NCBI RefSeq assembly: GCF_900199585.1
Contig: NZ_FZQY01000008.1
Coordinates: 124,001 to 188,000 of the forward strand
Direction: 5' to 3'
DNA length: 64,000 nt
DNA from: Helicobacter sp. 'house sparrow 1'
GTDB lineage: Bacteria; Campylobacterota; Campylobacteria; Campylobacterales; Helicobacteraceae
Part shown: positions 16,593 to 25,329 of the stretch, piece after piece
Layout of the letters: each line of letters starts with the position of its first letter
Numbering within the stretch: the stretch's first letter is position 1
Translations under genes and position numbers: made by a program
The notes under the pieces: model-generated
The model's database searches: none
What the model saw: the letters and a program-made list of their open reading frames with translations, nothing else
Told to the model about the DNA's origin: nothing

Positions 16593-17237
16593 ATGTTTGA
16601 ACTAAGAAAATTACCTTATGAAAAAGACTCTATGCAAGATTTTTTAAGCGCGGTTACTTTTGACTATCATTATGGAAAACATCATCAAACTTATGTAAAT
16701 AATCTCAATAATCTTATTAAAGATACAGAGTTTGCAAATAGTGATCTTTTTGAAATCATTACAAAATCAAGTGGTGGTCTTTTTAATAATGCTGCTCAAG
16801 TTTATAATCACGATTTTTACTGGGATTGTATCACTCCAAAATCTAGCGAAATGAGTGCAGATTTATCCAATGCATTAAAAGAAAATTTTGGTTCTTTAGA
16901 AGCATTTAAAGAAAAGTTTTTATCAAGTGCAACTACACTATTTGGTTCTGGCTGGTGTTGGCTTGTTTTCAACTTAGAAAATCAAAAGCTTGAAATTGTT
17001 CAAACAAGCAATGCGCAAACTCCAATTGTAGATAATAAAGTTCCTTTATTAGTGGTGGATGTTTGGGAGCATGCTTACTATATTGATTTTAAAAATACAC
17101 GCCCTAATTACCTAGAAAAATTCTACAGTCATATCAACTGGGATTTTGTATCTCAAGCTTATGAGTGGGCAAAAAAAGAGGGAATGGATTCTGTAAAATT
17201 TTATATTAATGAATTTGTAAGAGGATCACATAAGTAA
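16593..17237 (+). CDS. sodB: Iron superoxide dismutase
   Basis: A 214-residue cytosolic Fe-type superoxide dismutase, converting superoxide to oxygen and hydrogen peroxide. Metal ligands can be placed at H26 (YHYGKHHQTY), H73 (YNHDFYW), and D and H in DVWEHAYYIDF. Gln69 in NAAQVYNH is the position that marks iron rather than manganese enzymes. The protein carries the extended C-terminal tail seen in Helicobacter (EFVRGSHK). It is a single gene with its own promoter and AAGGAGAC as SD. No terminator is visible, so reading into the next gene is possible. Confidence 0.97.
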   Translation: MFELRKLPYEKDSMQDFLSAVTFDYHYGKHHQTYVNNLNNLIKDTEFANSDLFEIITKSSGGLFNNAAQVYNHDFYWDCITPKSSEMSADLSNALKENFGSLEAFKEKFLSSATTLFGSGWCWLVFNLENQKLEIVQTSNAQTPIVDNKVPLLVVDVWEHAYYIDFKNTRPNYLEKFYSHINWDFVSQAYEWAKKEGMDSVKFYINEFVRGSHK

Positions 17238-17243
17238 TTTTAT

Positions 17244-17318
17244 TTGCTTAGTTGCATATACAATCATTATAATTATGCTTTTATTTTATAAAATGGATGG
17301 GCTTGGTTGTATATGCAA
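17244..17318 (+). promoter_or_regulatory. Promoter with two TTG-N-ATAT-N-CAA operator-like sites
   Basis: A TATAAT at 17268-17273 and TTGCTT at 17244-17249 (18-base spacer) form a promoter for the exporter gene. TTGCATATACAA (17252-17263) lies in the spacer, and TTGTATATGCAA (17307-17318) covers the start codon. The two are exact reverse complements, and each is nearly palindromic by itself, as expected for a dimeric repressor site; their centres are 55 bp apart. Confidence 0.55.
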
Positions 17319-18506
17319 GATAAAAGTTATAAGATATCACTCACAAAGAAAAAAAGTTTTAAGACAGCTTTGTTCCTCATAGCAGGAACCACAGTTTTGG
17401 GTAGCACGATTATTGCACCATCTCTCCCAGAACTCCAAAGACATTTTCTCTACATAGGCTCTTCAGTTGAGCTACTCTCAAGATTAATCTTAACATTACC
17501 AGCACTTTTTATCTTACTTTTTTCCCCACTAGCTGGATTTTTGTATGAGAAATTTTCAAGACTTAAGATTATATATCCTGCACTCATTACTTGGTCAATA
17601 GCTGGGGGTTGTGGTTTTCTCCTTGATAATATTTACTTGCTTTTAATCTCAAGAGCAATTCTTGGCATTGCTACTGCATTTTTAATGACAGGTGTTGGAA
17701 TCTTGTTATCTGATTATTATAAGGGAGAAGAAAGAGAAAAAGCTTTAGCAATGCAATTCTTTTTTATGGCTTTTAGTGGAGCGGTTTTTTTAATCTTGGG
17801 GGGCTATCTTGCAAATCTTGACTGGCGCTATCCTTTTTTAGTCTATCTTCTTGGTTTTTTGATTTTTATTTTTGCAAAGGTACAGCTCTTTGAGCCAGAT
17901 AAGATTCAAAGCAATCCATCAAAGGATCAAAAAAACAGTTTTAATTTCAATAAATTTATTTTTGTATATGCTTTGAGTATTATTTCTATGGGGTGTTTTT
18001 ACATTGCTCCAACACAATTGTCATTTTTTATGATACACCACCTGCAAATACAACAATCTAGTATCGGCATTTCAATGGCTATTGCCTCAATTGCTATGGC
18101 AATCAGTTCTTTTTATTATCAAAAACTACATAAAACCTTTAGTATCTATGAGATTTTTTTTATTGCTCTCAGTCTTTTGGGAGGAGGATTTGCAGTTATA
18201 GGGCTATTACACAATTACTTTAGTATTCTGCTTGGTTTTTTATTACTTGGATTAAGCTTAGGACTACTAAATGTAAATAATAGCACTTGGCTTTTTAGTC
18301 TAGCTGAAGAAAAAGAAAGGCCAAGAGCCTATGGTTTTTTAACAAGTTCAATGTTTGCTGGACAATTCATTTCTCCACTCATCACCCAAACAATTGTATA
18401 TCACATAGGACTTGTTGAGATGATAGGGATTGTTGCTATATTTGTTTATTTTATTGGTTTTATATTTTTATACTTAAGCAAAAAAAGGAAGGGTAATGCA
18501 AGATAA
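17313..18506 (+). CDS. Bcr/CflA-type MFS drug efflux transporter
   Basis: A 397-residue inner-membrane transporter with about twelve helices. The N-terminal segment GTTVLGSTIIAPSLPELQRHF, motif A-like GFLYEKFSRLKI and motif C-like FLILGGYLANLDWRYPFLVYL fit the Bcr/CflA or EmrB-like branch of MFS exporters. I use the ATG at 17313; TTG at 17307 in the same frame is possible. Neither has a good SD. Both codons lie inside the second of two operator-like sites, suggesting a repressor-controlled exporter. It overlaps cmoA by 11 bases. Substrate unknown. Confidence 0.82.
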   Translation: MQDKSYKISLTKKKSFKTALFLIAGTTVLGSTIIAPSLPELQRHFLYIGSSVELLSRLILTLPALFILLFSPLAGFLYEKFSRLKIIYPALITWSIAGGCGFLLDNIYLLLISRAILGIATAFLMTGVGILLSDYYKGEEREKALAMQFFFMAFSGAVFLILGGYLANLDWRYPFLVYLLGFLIFIFAKVQLFEPDKIQSNPSKDQKNSFNFNKFIFVYALSIISMGCFYIAPTQLSFFMIHHLQIQQSSIGISMAIASIAMAISSFYYQKLHKTFSIYEIFFIALSLLGGGFAVIGLLHNYFSILLGFLLLGLSLGLLNVNNSTWLFSLAEEKERPRAYGFLTSSMFAGQFISPLITQTIVYHIGLVEMIGIVAIFVYFIGFIFLYLSKKRKGNAR

Positions 18507-19212
18507 GCTTTTTTCAAAGGAGCAGAGCAAACAATTTGAGTTTGACGATAAGGTTGCAAGTGTTTTTGATGATATGCTGGTTCGTTCCATACCATTTTAT
18601 AACATTGCATCAGATTTAAGCATAGATTTTATTTTAAAACATATTCAAACTATCCAAACACCTGTTATATATGACCTAGGTAGCTCTACAGGCAATTTCC
18701 TCATTAACTTGGCTCAAAAAATCCAAAGAAGCGCCTTACTTTTTGGAATTGATAGCTCCAAAGCTATGATAGAAAGATCTATGCAAAAATCCTTAGCCTA
18801 CAATCTCTCAATTAATTTTAAAAATGCGGATTTTTTAGAATATGCTTTTAGAGATGCTGATGTGGTTGTTGCGCATTACACGATTCAATTTATACGCCCT
18901 TTGCAAAGAGAGAAACTAATCAAAAAAATTTTTGATTCTCTAAAATCAGATGGAATCTTTATTATGAGTGAAAAGATGACAAGTTTTGACAAGCAGTTAG
19001 ATAGGCAAATGATTGAGCGTTATCATCAATTTAAATATGAACAAGGTTATAGTAAAAATGAAATTACTCACAAAAGAGAAGCATTAGAAAATGTTCTTAT
19101 CCCCTATAGCTTGGATGAAAACTTACAAATGCTAAAAAATGCAGGGTTTAAAACCAGCGAAGTTCTTTTTAAATGGGTGAATTTTGGCACAATTATCGCC
19201 AAAAAAACTTAG
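18496..19212 (+). CDS. cmoA: Carboxy-S-adenosyl-L-methionine synthase
   Basis: A 238-residue SAM-dependent enzyme with the CmoA hallmarks FEFDDKVASVFDDMLVRSIPFYN near the N-terminus and IYDLGSSTGNFLINLA as the SAM-binding loop. CmoA converts SAM and prephenate to carboxy-SAM, which CmoB uses to make 5-oxyacetyl-uridine at wobble position 34 of tRNAs. The start ATG has AAGGAAGGG six bases upstream and overlaps the exporter gene. It runs head-on into ribBA; the two stop codons share two bases. cmoB is not in this window. Confidence 0.93.
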   Translation: MQDKLFSKEQSKQFEFDDKVASVFDDMLVRSIPFYNIASDLSIDFILKHIQTIQTPVIYDLGSSTGNFLINLAQKIQRSALLFGIDSSKAMIERSMQKSLAYNLSINFKNADFLEYAFRDADVVVAHYTIQFIRPLQREKLIKKIFDSLKSDGIFIMSEKMTSFDKQLDRQMIERYHQFKYEQGYSKNEITHKREALENVLIPYSLDENLQMLKNAGFKTSEVLFKWVNFGTIIAKKT

Positions 19213-20240
19213 ACTTCTATTGTTTGATCAATTTTTAGACCAAATCCACCCAGTGCATTGTATTCTTTGTTTGAATTACTGATAAGATTAAAGGTATCCA
19301 CCCCTAGTCGCTTTAGAATCTGAGCACCTACACCAAATTTTTTTACAAGCTCATTGTTAGAATCATTATCTTGTAAAAAGATTAAGTACCCACCATCTTG
19401 ATCCAGCTTCTTAATAGATTTTAATAATAAATTATAGGTTTCTTGATTAGTGAGGAGTTCATAATCATACTTTATAAGATGAAATTTTACCAATGGAGGA
19501 TTTTTTGTTTTTTTACCAAATTCAAAAACAAAATGGTTGCGACTTAAATGATCACTAAAGATGTATTTTGTAACATTAAAATCTAATACTTTCCCCTCCT
19601 CCTTAGAAACAAGATTTAATAAATTCTCATTTTGCATACGATAAGCAACCAAATCTGATACATACAGAATTTTTAATTGATGCTTTTTAGCAAAATCAAG
19701 TAAGAATTTATCCCCCCTCCTTGCCATTGAGCCATCTTCTTTCATAATCTCACAAATTACAGCTACAGGCTTTAATCCCGCAATCTTACACAAATCCACA
19801 CTAGCTTCGGTATGCCCTGTTCTTACTAAGACACCCCCTTCTTTTGCAACAAGGGGGAAAATATGCCCAGGCCTAACAAAATCATTAGGAAGTGCATTAT
19901 CCTTACACATTAATTGAATGGTCATATCTCTCTCAAAAGCAGAAATTCCTGTTTTTGCTTCTCTGGCATCTACAGAAATAGTAAAAGCTGTTTCGTGATT
20001 AGAATTATTTTTTGCCACCATAGGAGGTAAATCTAGCCTATTGGCTAATTCTTGCGTAATTGATACACAAATTAAACCTCTAGCTTCTTGAGCCATAAAA
20101 TTGATCTTCTCGGGGGTGCTAAAAATACCAGCTAAAACTAAATCCCCCTCATTTTCCCTATCTTCATCATCCATCACGATAATGATTTCACCATTCCTAT
20201 AAGCATCAATTGCCTCTTTTACTCTATCAATATCTACCAT
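19209..20240 (-). CDS. ribB: 3,4-dihydroxy-2-butanone 4-phosphate synthase with degenerate GTP cyclohydrolase II domain
   Basis: A 343-residue protein. Residues 1-200 are RibB, with the DDEDRENEGDLV acidic metal site and GHTEASVDLCKIAGL; it makes the four-carbon riboflavin precursor from ribulose 5-phosphate. The remaining 140 residues align in position with GTP cyclohydrolase II but lack the three zinc cysteines and much of the core, so this half is very probably inactive; a separate RibA is expected elsewhere. I place the start at 20240 because GAGGA lies six bases upstream; an earlier start in the same frame at 20276 has no SD. A similar fused form is known in H. pylori. Confidence 0.9.
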   Translation of the reverse strand: MVDIDRVKEAIDAYRNGEIIIVMDDEDRENEGDLVLAGIFSTPEKINFMAQEARGLICVSITQELANRLDLPPMVAKNNSNHETAFTISVDAREAKTGISAFERDMTIQLMCKDNALPNDFVRPGHIFPLVAKEGGVLVRTGHTEASVDLCKIAGLKPVAVICEIMKEDGSMARRGDKFLLDFAKKHQLKILYVSDLVAYRMQNENLLNLVSKEEGKVLDFNVTKYIFSDHLSRNHFVFEFGKKTKNPPLVKFHLIKYDYELLTNQETYNLLLKSIKKLDQDGGYLIFLQDNDSNNELVKKFGVGAQILKRLGVDTFNLISNSNKEYNALGGFGLKIDQTIEV

Positions 20241-20310
20241 AAAATTCCTCACAAAAAACCTAATAAAAACTACCAAAAATTATACAATAGCATTTTTAAC
20301 TTCATTTCTA

Positions 20311-20339
20311 TTGACAAATAGAATAAAAAACAATATAAT
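20311..20339 (+). promoter_or_regulatory. Consensus sigma-70 promoter of tRNA-Gln/tRNA-fMet
   Basis: TTGACA at 20311-20316 and TATAAT at 20334-20339 are both perfect consensus hexamers separated by the optimal 17 bases, 40 bp before tRNA-Gln. It is the strongest-looking promoter in the window, as expected for stable RNA. Confidence 0.85.
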
Positions 20340-20378
20340 ACGGCTTCCAAAAATGTTTTACAAATGTTTTTTAGATAT

Positions 20379-20453
20379 TGGGGTATCGCCAAGCGGTAAG
20401 GCAGCTGGTTTTGGTCCAGCCATTCAGAGGTTCGAATCCTTTTACCCCAGCCA
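20379..20453 (+). tRNA. tRNA-Gln (anticodon TTG)
   Basis: A 75-base cloverleaf with acceptor TGGGGTA/TACCCCA, discriminator G and encoded CCA. The anticodon stem GCTGG/CCAGC encloses the loop TTTTGGT, giving anticodon TTG. The T arm contains GTTCGAATC. The first U-A acceptor pair is typical of glutamine tRNA. Confidence 0.97.
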
Positions 20454-20470
20454 AATACTTGGAAAATTAT

Positions 20471-20547
<77 letters not shown>

Positions 20548-22194
20548 TCACTTCATTTGTTCAATCTTTCCCTTATTAAAATGGTATATTTTGTCTGCAA
20601 GTTCTATGGTGCTTGGTCTATGTGCTATTAGAATAACGATTTTATTTTTAGCAATTCTTGCAATCGTATTTTTTATTGATTCTTCTGTTTTGCTATCAAG
20701 AGCAGAAGTAGCCTCATCTAAAATCAAAATCTGAGAATTTTTATAAATTGCCCTTGCTATAGCAATTCTCTGTCTTTGACCACCACTAAGATTTGATCCA
20801 AATTCATCTAAAATTGTATAGATTCCATCTTTAAGTTTTTCTACAAAATCAAGTGCATCTGCTTGTCTTAGTGCCTCTATTGCTCTTTCTTCATTGACTT
20901 CACATCCATAGGTAACATTGGCCAACACACTATCATTAAAAATAAAAATTCTTTGAGTTACAATTGCAATCTTATCACGGATACTACGCTGTGTAAAGTC
21001 TTTTATATCTTTTTGATTCAAGCAGATTCTACCTTCAGTACAATCATAAAGTCTTAAAATCATATTGACTAAACTGCTTTTTCCTCCTCCGCTCTCTCCC
21101 ACAAAGGCTACAATATCATTTATTTTTAATTCCATATTGATATTTTTCAAAGCAACTTTAGCGCCATAAGAAAGGCTAACATTTTGAATCTCTAAGCTTT
21201 GAATATCTTCTTTAAAGTCTAATTCTCCATCTTTGATTAATGGCTTACGATTTAAGATTTCAAAAATTCTATCACTAGCAACAATAGCTTCTTGAGACAC
21301 AGAGAAAATATTGACTAATTTTTTAATTGGTGTATAAAGCATAAAAAGTGCTGTCATAAAAGCAAAGAAATTTCCCGATTCTAGCTTTCCTTCAATAACC
21401 TCACTTCCACCTAAAAAAATAATCAATCCAATAGCAATTGCCCCCAAAAACTCCATAACCGGGCTATTGACTTGACCTAAAAATGCACTCTTTAATCCTA
21501 ATTTAAAAAAATGTTCATTTTGTTTTGAAAAACTCTCTAGCTCAATTTTTTCTGCATTATTTGCTTTAATCAATTCAATATTATTAAAAATTTCAGCAAG
21601 TCTAGAAGTAATATCAGAGTTTTTTTCTTGATTTTTTCTTGCAACCTGCTTTATTTTCCTAATAATCTTACTCAAAGGATAAACTGCAAGAGGCATAATC
21701 ACTAGTCCAATTACTGCAAGCTTTGGACTCATATAAACCACTACAGTCATTAAAGATATAATTGTGAGCAATTCTTGTATCACCTGTGCAAAATAATTTG
21801 ACACACTCATTCTAATAATGGCTATATCATTAGTAATTCTTGAGATAAGCTCACCATTTCTCATACAATTAAAAAAGTTCATCTCCATCTCAAGCATTTT
21901 ATCTAGCATCTGATTGCGGATTCTTTTAACAATATCTAACCCAATATAATTCATAAAATAAGTCTGTAGAAGCATTCCAACACCCTTACCAAGAAAGGCA
22001 AGAATAATCAAAATGGGGATTAAAACAAGCATTAAAGAATCTTTTTTGATGAAAATATCTTCAAGTGCAGGTTTAACCAGATATGCTGTCCAAGCATTAC
22101 ACGAACTACTAAGAATTGCGCCTATCATCGCAATCGCAAAAAATAACTTGTATTCCTTGATATAAACCCAAAAACGCGTATAGAATTTTTTCAT
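20548..22194 (-). CDS. MsbA-like ABC exporter (fused TMD-NBD)
   Basis: A 548-residue half-transporter: six membrane helices in roughly residues 15-300, then an ATP-binding domain with Walker A GESGGGKSS, signature LSGGQRQRIA, Walker B ILILDEATSALD and the switch histidine in LIAHRPST. By length and organisation it belongs with MsbA-type lipid A flippases, and H. pylori MsbA is of similar size, but other type I exporters look alike. Its ATG overlaps the copP stop in ATGA. Because the gene is last in a run that contains phospholipid and copper genes, its role could be lipid export; lipid A is the best guess. Confidence 0.78.
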   Translation of the reverse strand: MKKFYTRFWVYIKEYKLFFAIAMIGAILSSSCNAWTAYLVKPALEDIFIKKDSLMLVLIPILIILAFLGKGVGMLLQTYFMNYIGLDIVKRIRNQMLDKMLEMEMNFFNCMRNGELISRITNDIAIIRMSVSNYFAQVIQELLTIISLMTVVVYMSPKLAVIGLVIMPLAVYPLSKIIRKIKQVARKNQEKNSDITSRLAEIFNNIELIKANNAEKIELESFSKQNEHFFKLGLKSAFLGQVNSPVMEFLGAIAIGLIIFLGGSEVIEGKLESGNFFAFMTALFMLYTPIKKLVNIFSVSQEAIVASDRIFEILNRKPLIKDGELDFKEDIQSLEIQNVSLSYGAKVALKNINMELKINDIVAFVGESGGGKSSLVNMILRLYDCTEGRICLNQKDIKDFTQRSIRDKIAIVTQRIFIFNDSVLANVTYGCEVNEERAIEALRQADALDFVEKLKDGIYTILDEFGSNLSGGQRQRIAIARAIYKNSQILILDEATSALDSKTEESIKNTIARIAKNKIVILIAHRPSTIELADKIYHFNKGKIEQMK

Positions 22195-22394
22195 TCTACT
22201 ACTTCAAAACCACTATCCAAAATTGCTTCTTTAATCTGCTCTCTTGAGAGACTTGCATCACCAACCACCTTTACCTTCCCCTCTCTTAGCTTTACCTCAA
22301 TAAACTCCACTCCATCAATCTCACCTATAAACTTTTCAATCTTATCAACACAGCTTTCACACTGCATACCATTTACCTTAAACTCTAATTCCAT
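22191..22394 (-). CDS. copP: Copper chaperone CopP/CopZ
   Basis: A 67-residue cytosolic protein that is a single heavy-metal-associated domain. The copper-binding MxCxxC is present as GMQCESCVDKIE, and the rest follows the beta-alpha-beta-beta-alpha-beta layout. It carries Cu(I) to CopA. The ATG lies 17 bases inside the 3' end of copA and its stop overlaps the next start, so translation is probably coupled. H. pylori has the same copA-copP pair. Confidence 0.93.
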   Translation of the reverse strand: MELEFKVNGMQCESCVDKIEKFIGEIDGVEFIEVKLREGKVKVVGDASLSREQIKEAILDSGFEVVE

Positions 22395-24609
22395 TTTTTA
22401 CTCCTTTAATTTTAAAAAATCTAAAAAAATATAATCTTTGAGCATTTAAAACCACACAAATACTACTACAACTCATTGCAAAAGCTGCAATCATAGGATT
22501 TAGTGTTAGATTAAACTTATATCCAATCCCACAAGCAAAAACGATTGCAATAATATTATAAAAAAATGCGAAAAATAAATTTTCTTTTATATTTTTTATC
22601 ACAGCTTTGCTTAATTTTATAGAATTTACAACATTTAAAATGTCATTATTAAGCAATACAATATCTGATTTATCCTTACTCAAATCACTCCCCCCACCCA
22701 TACTTAAGGAAATATCTGAAAGAGATAAAGCTGGAGCATCATTTAAACCATCACCAACCATCATTACTTTATATCCCTGATTTTTTAGATTCTTTACAAA
22801 TTCAAGCTTATCTTCTGGCTTTAAATTAGAAAAAAACTTGCTAATCCCAAGTTTTTGTGCCACATCTTCTACTGCACCCTTATCATCCCCACTTAATATA
22901 AAAATTTCTTTTTTTAGTTTTTTAAGGGCATCTATACATTCCTTTGCTTCCTCTTTAATCTTATCTTGAAGATAAATTATGCCAAGCTCTTGTTTTTTAT
23001 CCTGCACTATTTCATACAGACAAACTGCAATCTTTTTAGACAATTCATCTTGCTTTTTTAAAGGATATTGTGTAATTTCATATTGCCTAGAATCTATAGT
23101 TGCCTTAATACCCCTCCCTACAATATTTTGATAATCACTTGCTACTCTTAGAGATATCTTTTCCTTTTTAGCAAACCCTAAAATTGCTTTAGCAATTGGA
23201 TGATTACTTCCCATCTCAATACTTGCCATCAACCCTAATATATACTCTTTAGAAAGGCTTGAAAGACTCTGTATTTTAATAACTTCAAAATTTCCTTCTG
23301 TTAATGTTCCTGTCTTATCAAAAATAATACAATCAATCTTGTGAGCATTCTCTAGTATCTCTGCATTTTTAAACAAAATAGAATTTTGCATTCCCCTAAT
23401 ACTTCCTACTAAAATTGCCATTGGTGTTGCTAAGCCTAATGCACAAGGGCAAGATACCACCAAAACACTAACAAAAATCTCTAAAGCAAAAGAAAAATCC
23501 TTATGATTGAGCCACCAAAATAAACTTGATAAAAGAGCAATAGCAATGACAAGAGGTACAAAAAACCCAGAAATTTTATCTGCAATTCTTGCAATTGGAG
23601 CTTTTGTGCTTTGAGCTTCTTTGACTAGGTTTAAAATTTGAGAGATCGTACTTTGTGTGTAGATTTTTTCAACACGCATTTCAACCATTTGCTCTAAATT
23701 GATACTTCCACCAAAAATATTTTCTCCAACTTTTTTAACAATAGGCAAACTTTCACCACTCAACATCGACTCATCAAAGCTTGTCATCCCCTTTGTAATC
23801 ACACCATCAACGGGCACAAAATCTCCTGGCAATACTCTTACAAAATCCCCCTCTACTAGCTCTCTTATCTCTACTTCTTTATATTCACCATTTTGTAACT
23901 TTAAAGCTTTTTGTTTATAAAAATCCAATGCAATATCTAAAGACTTTAAAACCTTCTCTTTAGAATACTTCTCAATCATCTTGCCTAACAAAACAAAAGT
24001 TAAAATCAAGCAAGTGCTCTCAAAATATAATTCCTGTTTTGCCAAAAACTTATAATCAAAAAAAAGATTAAGATAAACCACAAAACTATAAAGAAATGAT
24101 GAACCACTGCCAATTGCAATAAGAGTATCCATATTTGGCATTTTATTTAAAAGGGCTTTAAAACCTTTGAAATAAAAATTTCGACCCAGATGCATCACAA
24201 TTAAAGTAAAAAAACATTGCAAAGAAGAATTTATCTTCAAATCGCGTAAAAAATCTGGCAAAATATTTGGGTAAAGCATCCCTAACATTCCAATATACAC
24301 GACAAAAATACTAAAGATAAATGCTAGAAAAACTCTAATATTTAGGGTAAGAACTTGATTTTCTAGGTAGTCAAAGTAGCTTTCTTTTTTTATTTTTTTA
24401 TCAAAATCTACCCTATAACCCAACTTATCAATAAAGGCAAAAATCTCTTCTAGGGCAATCTCTTTTTCATCAAATTCTATGGTGGCTAGGGATTGCACTA
24501 AATTAACTTCAATTTTTTTTACCCCTCTTTTTCTCCCTAATGCCCTCTCAATTCCAGAAGAACAAGCCGAGCAATTCATACCCCCAATAGAAAAAGTTTT
24601 TTTTATCAT
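22378..24609 (-). CDS. copA: Copper-exporting P1B-type ATPase
   Basis: A 743-residue P-type ATPase. An N-terminal metal-binding domain has GMNCSACSSGIE; eight helices carry the ion site SCPCALGLATP (CPC); the phosphorylation loop is DKTGTLTEGNFE, and the hinge is GDGLNDAPALS. It exports Cu(I) across the inner membrane at the cost of ATP. It follows pssA by nine bases, and overlaps copP, inside a long reverse-strand operon. No copper-specific operator was recognised. Confidence 0.96.
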   Translation of the reverse strand: MIKKTFSIGGMNCSACSSGIERALGRKRGVKKIEVNLVQSLATIEFDEKEIALEEIFAFIDKLGYRVDFDKKIKKESYFDYLENQVLTLNIRVFLAFIFSIFVVYIGMLGMLYPNILPDFLRDLKINSSLQCFFTLIVMHLGRNFYFKGFKALLNKMPNMDTLIAIGSGSSFLYSFVVYLNLFFDYKFLAKQELYFESTCLILTFVLLGKMIEKYSKEKVLKSLDIALDFYKQKALKLQNGEYKEVEIRELVEGDFVRVLPGDFVPVDGVITKGMTSFDESMLSGESLPIVKKVGENIFGGSINLEQMVEMRVEKIYTQSTISQILNLVKEAQSTKAPIARIADKISGFFVPLVIAIALLSSLFWWLNHKDFSFALEIFVSVLVVSCPCALGLATPMAILVGSIRGMQNSILFKNAEILENAHKIDCIIFDKTGTLTEGNFEVIKIQSLSSLSKEYILGLMASIEMGSNHPIAKAILGFAKKEKISLRVASDYQNIVGRGIKATIDSRQYEITQYPLKKQDELSKKIAVCLYEIVQDKKQELGIIYLQDKIKEEAKECIDALKKLKKEIFILSGDDKGAVEDVAQKLGISKFFSNLKPEDKLEFVKNLKNQGYKVMMVGDGLNDAPALSLSDISLSMGGGSDLSKDKSDIVLLNNDILNVVNSIKLSKAVIKNIKENLFFAFFYNIIAIVFACGIGYKFNLTLNPMIAAFAMSCSSICVVLNAQRLYFFRFFKIKGVKNGIRV

Positions 24610-24618
24610 GTGATATAA

Positions 24619-25329
24619 CTAAATCTTTTTAAAATAAATCTTTCCAAAAATTACAAAGATTCCACGAATAAGCCCATATAAAACATACGCAGTCATTAAA
24701 CCACCAATTACCTCTTGAGGTTTTAGATAGGCTCCAGATAATACAATCAAAATTAAAACAAATGTTTTAAGATTCCATTTCATTTTTTTAAAACTAGGAT
24801 AACGGATATGACTTACCATCAAAATCCCAACAATAAAAGCCAACAATAAAAGCAAATAGCCTAACTCTAAATCCTTAAGAATCATATACTTCAGATCAAT
24901 CAAAATCCAAAGCACCACCATAGCAGCTGCACTAGGAATAGGCAATCCAACAAAAGATCCTGGTTCGGTATTTGCAACCCCTACATTAAATCTTGCCAAT
25001 CTTATAGCGCCAAAAATTACAAACATAGCACTTACAACAACACCATATTTTCCGTAAGAGCAACCTGTATAAAAATATAAAAGTATTGCAGGAGCAACAC
25101 CAAATGCAACAACATCAGCCAAAGAATCAAACTCAACCCCAAACTTACTTGAAGTATTCGTCAATCGCGCAACACGACCATCTAGTCCATCTAAAATCAT
25201 TGAAACTAGAATCAGCCAACAAGCAAACTCAAAATTCCCTTTTGATGCAAAAACTATACTAACAATACCTAAAAAAATACTGCCTGCCGTAAAAAGATTG
25301 GGTAATAAATAAAGAGGGTTTATATTCAT
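24619..25329 (-). CDS. pssA: CDP-diacylglycerol-serine O-phosphatidyltransferase
   Basis: A 236-residue inner-membrane CDP-alcohol phosphotransferase with about six to eight helices. The catalytic motif DG-x2-(D)G-x-x-AR-x8-G-x3-D-x3-D is fully visible from DGLDGRVARLT through FGVEFDSLADV. It condenses CDP-diacylglycerol with serine to phosphatidylserine, the precursor of phosphatidylethanolamine. The ATG overlaps the stop of the Psd-like gene by four bases. Length matches the type II PssA of Bacillus and Helicobacter. Confidence 0.96.
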   Translation of the reverse strand: MNINPLYLLPNLFTAGSIFLGIVSIVFASKGNFEFACWLILVSMILDGLDGRVARLTNTSSKFGVEFDSLADVVAFGVAPAILLYFYTGCSYGKYGVVVSAMFVIFGAIRLARFNVGVANTEPGSFVGLPIPSAAAMVVLWILIDLKYMILKDLELGYLLLLLAFIVGILMVSHIRYPSFKKMKWNLKTFVLILIVLSGAYLKPQEVIGGLMTAYVLYGLIRGIFVIFGKIYFKKI

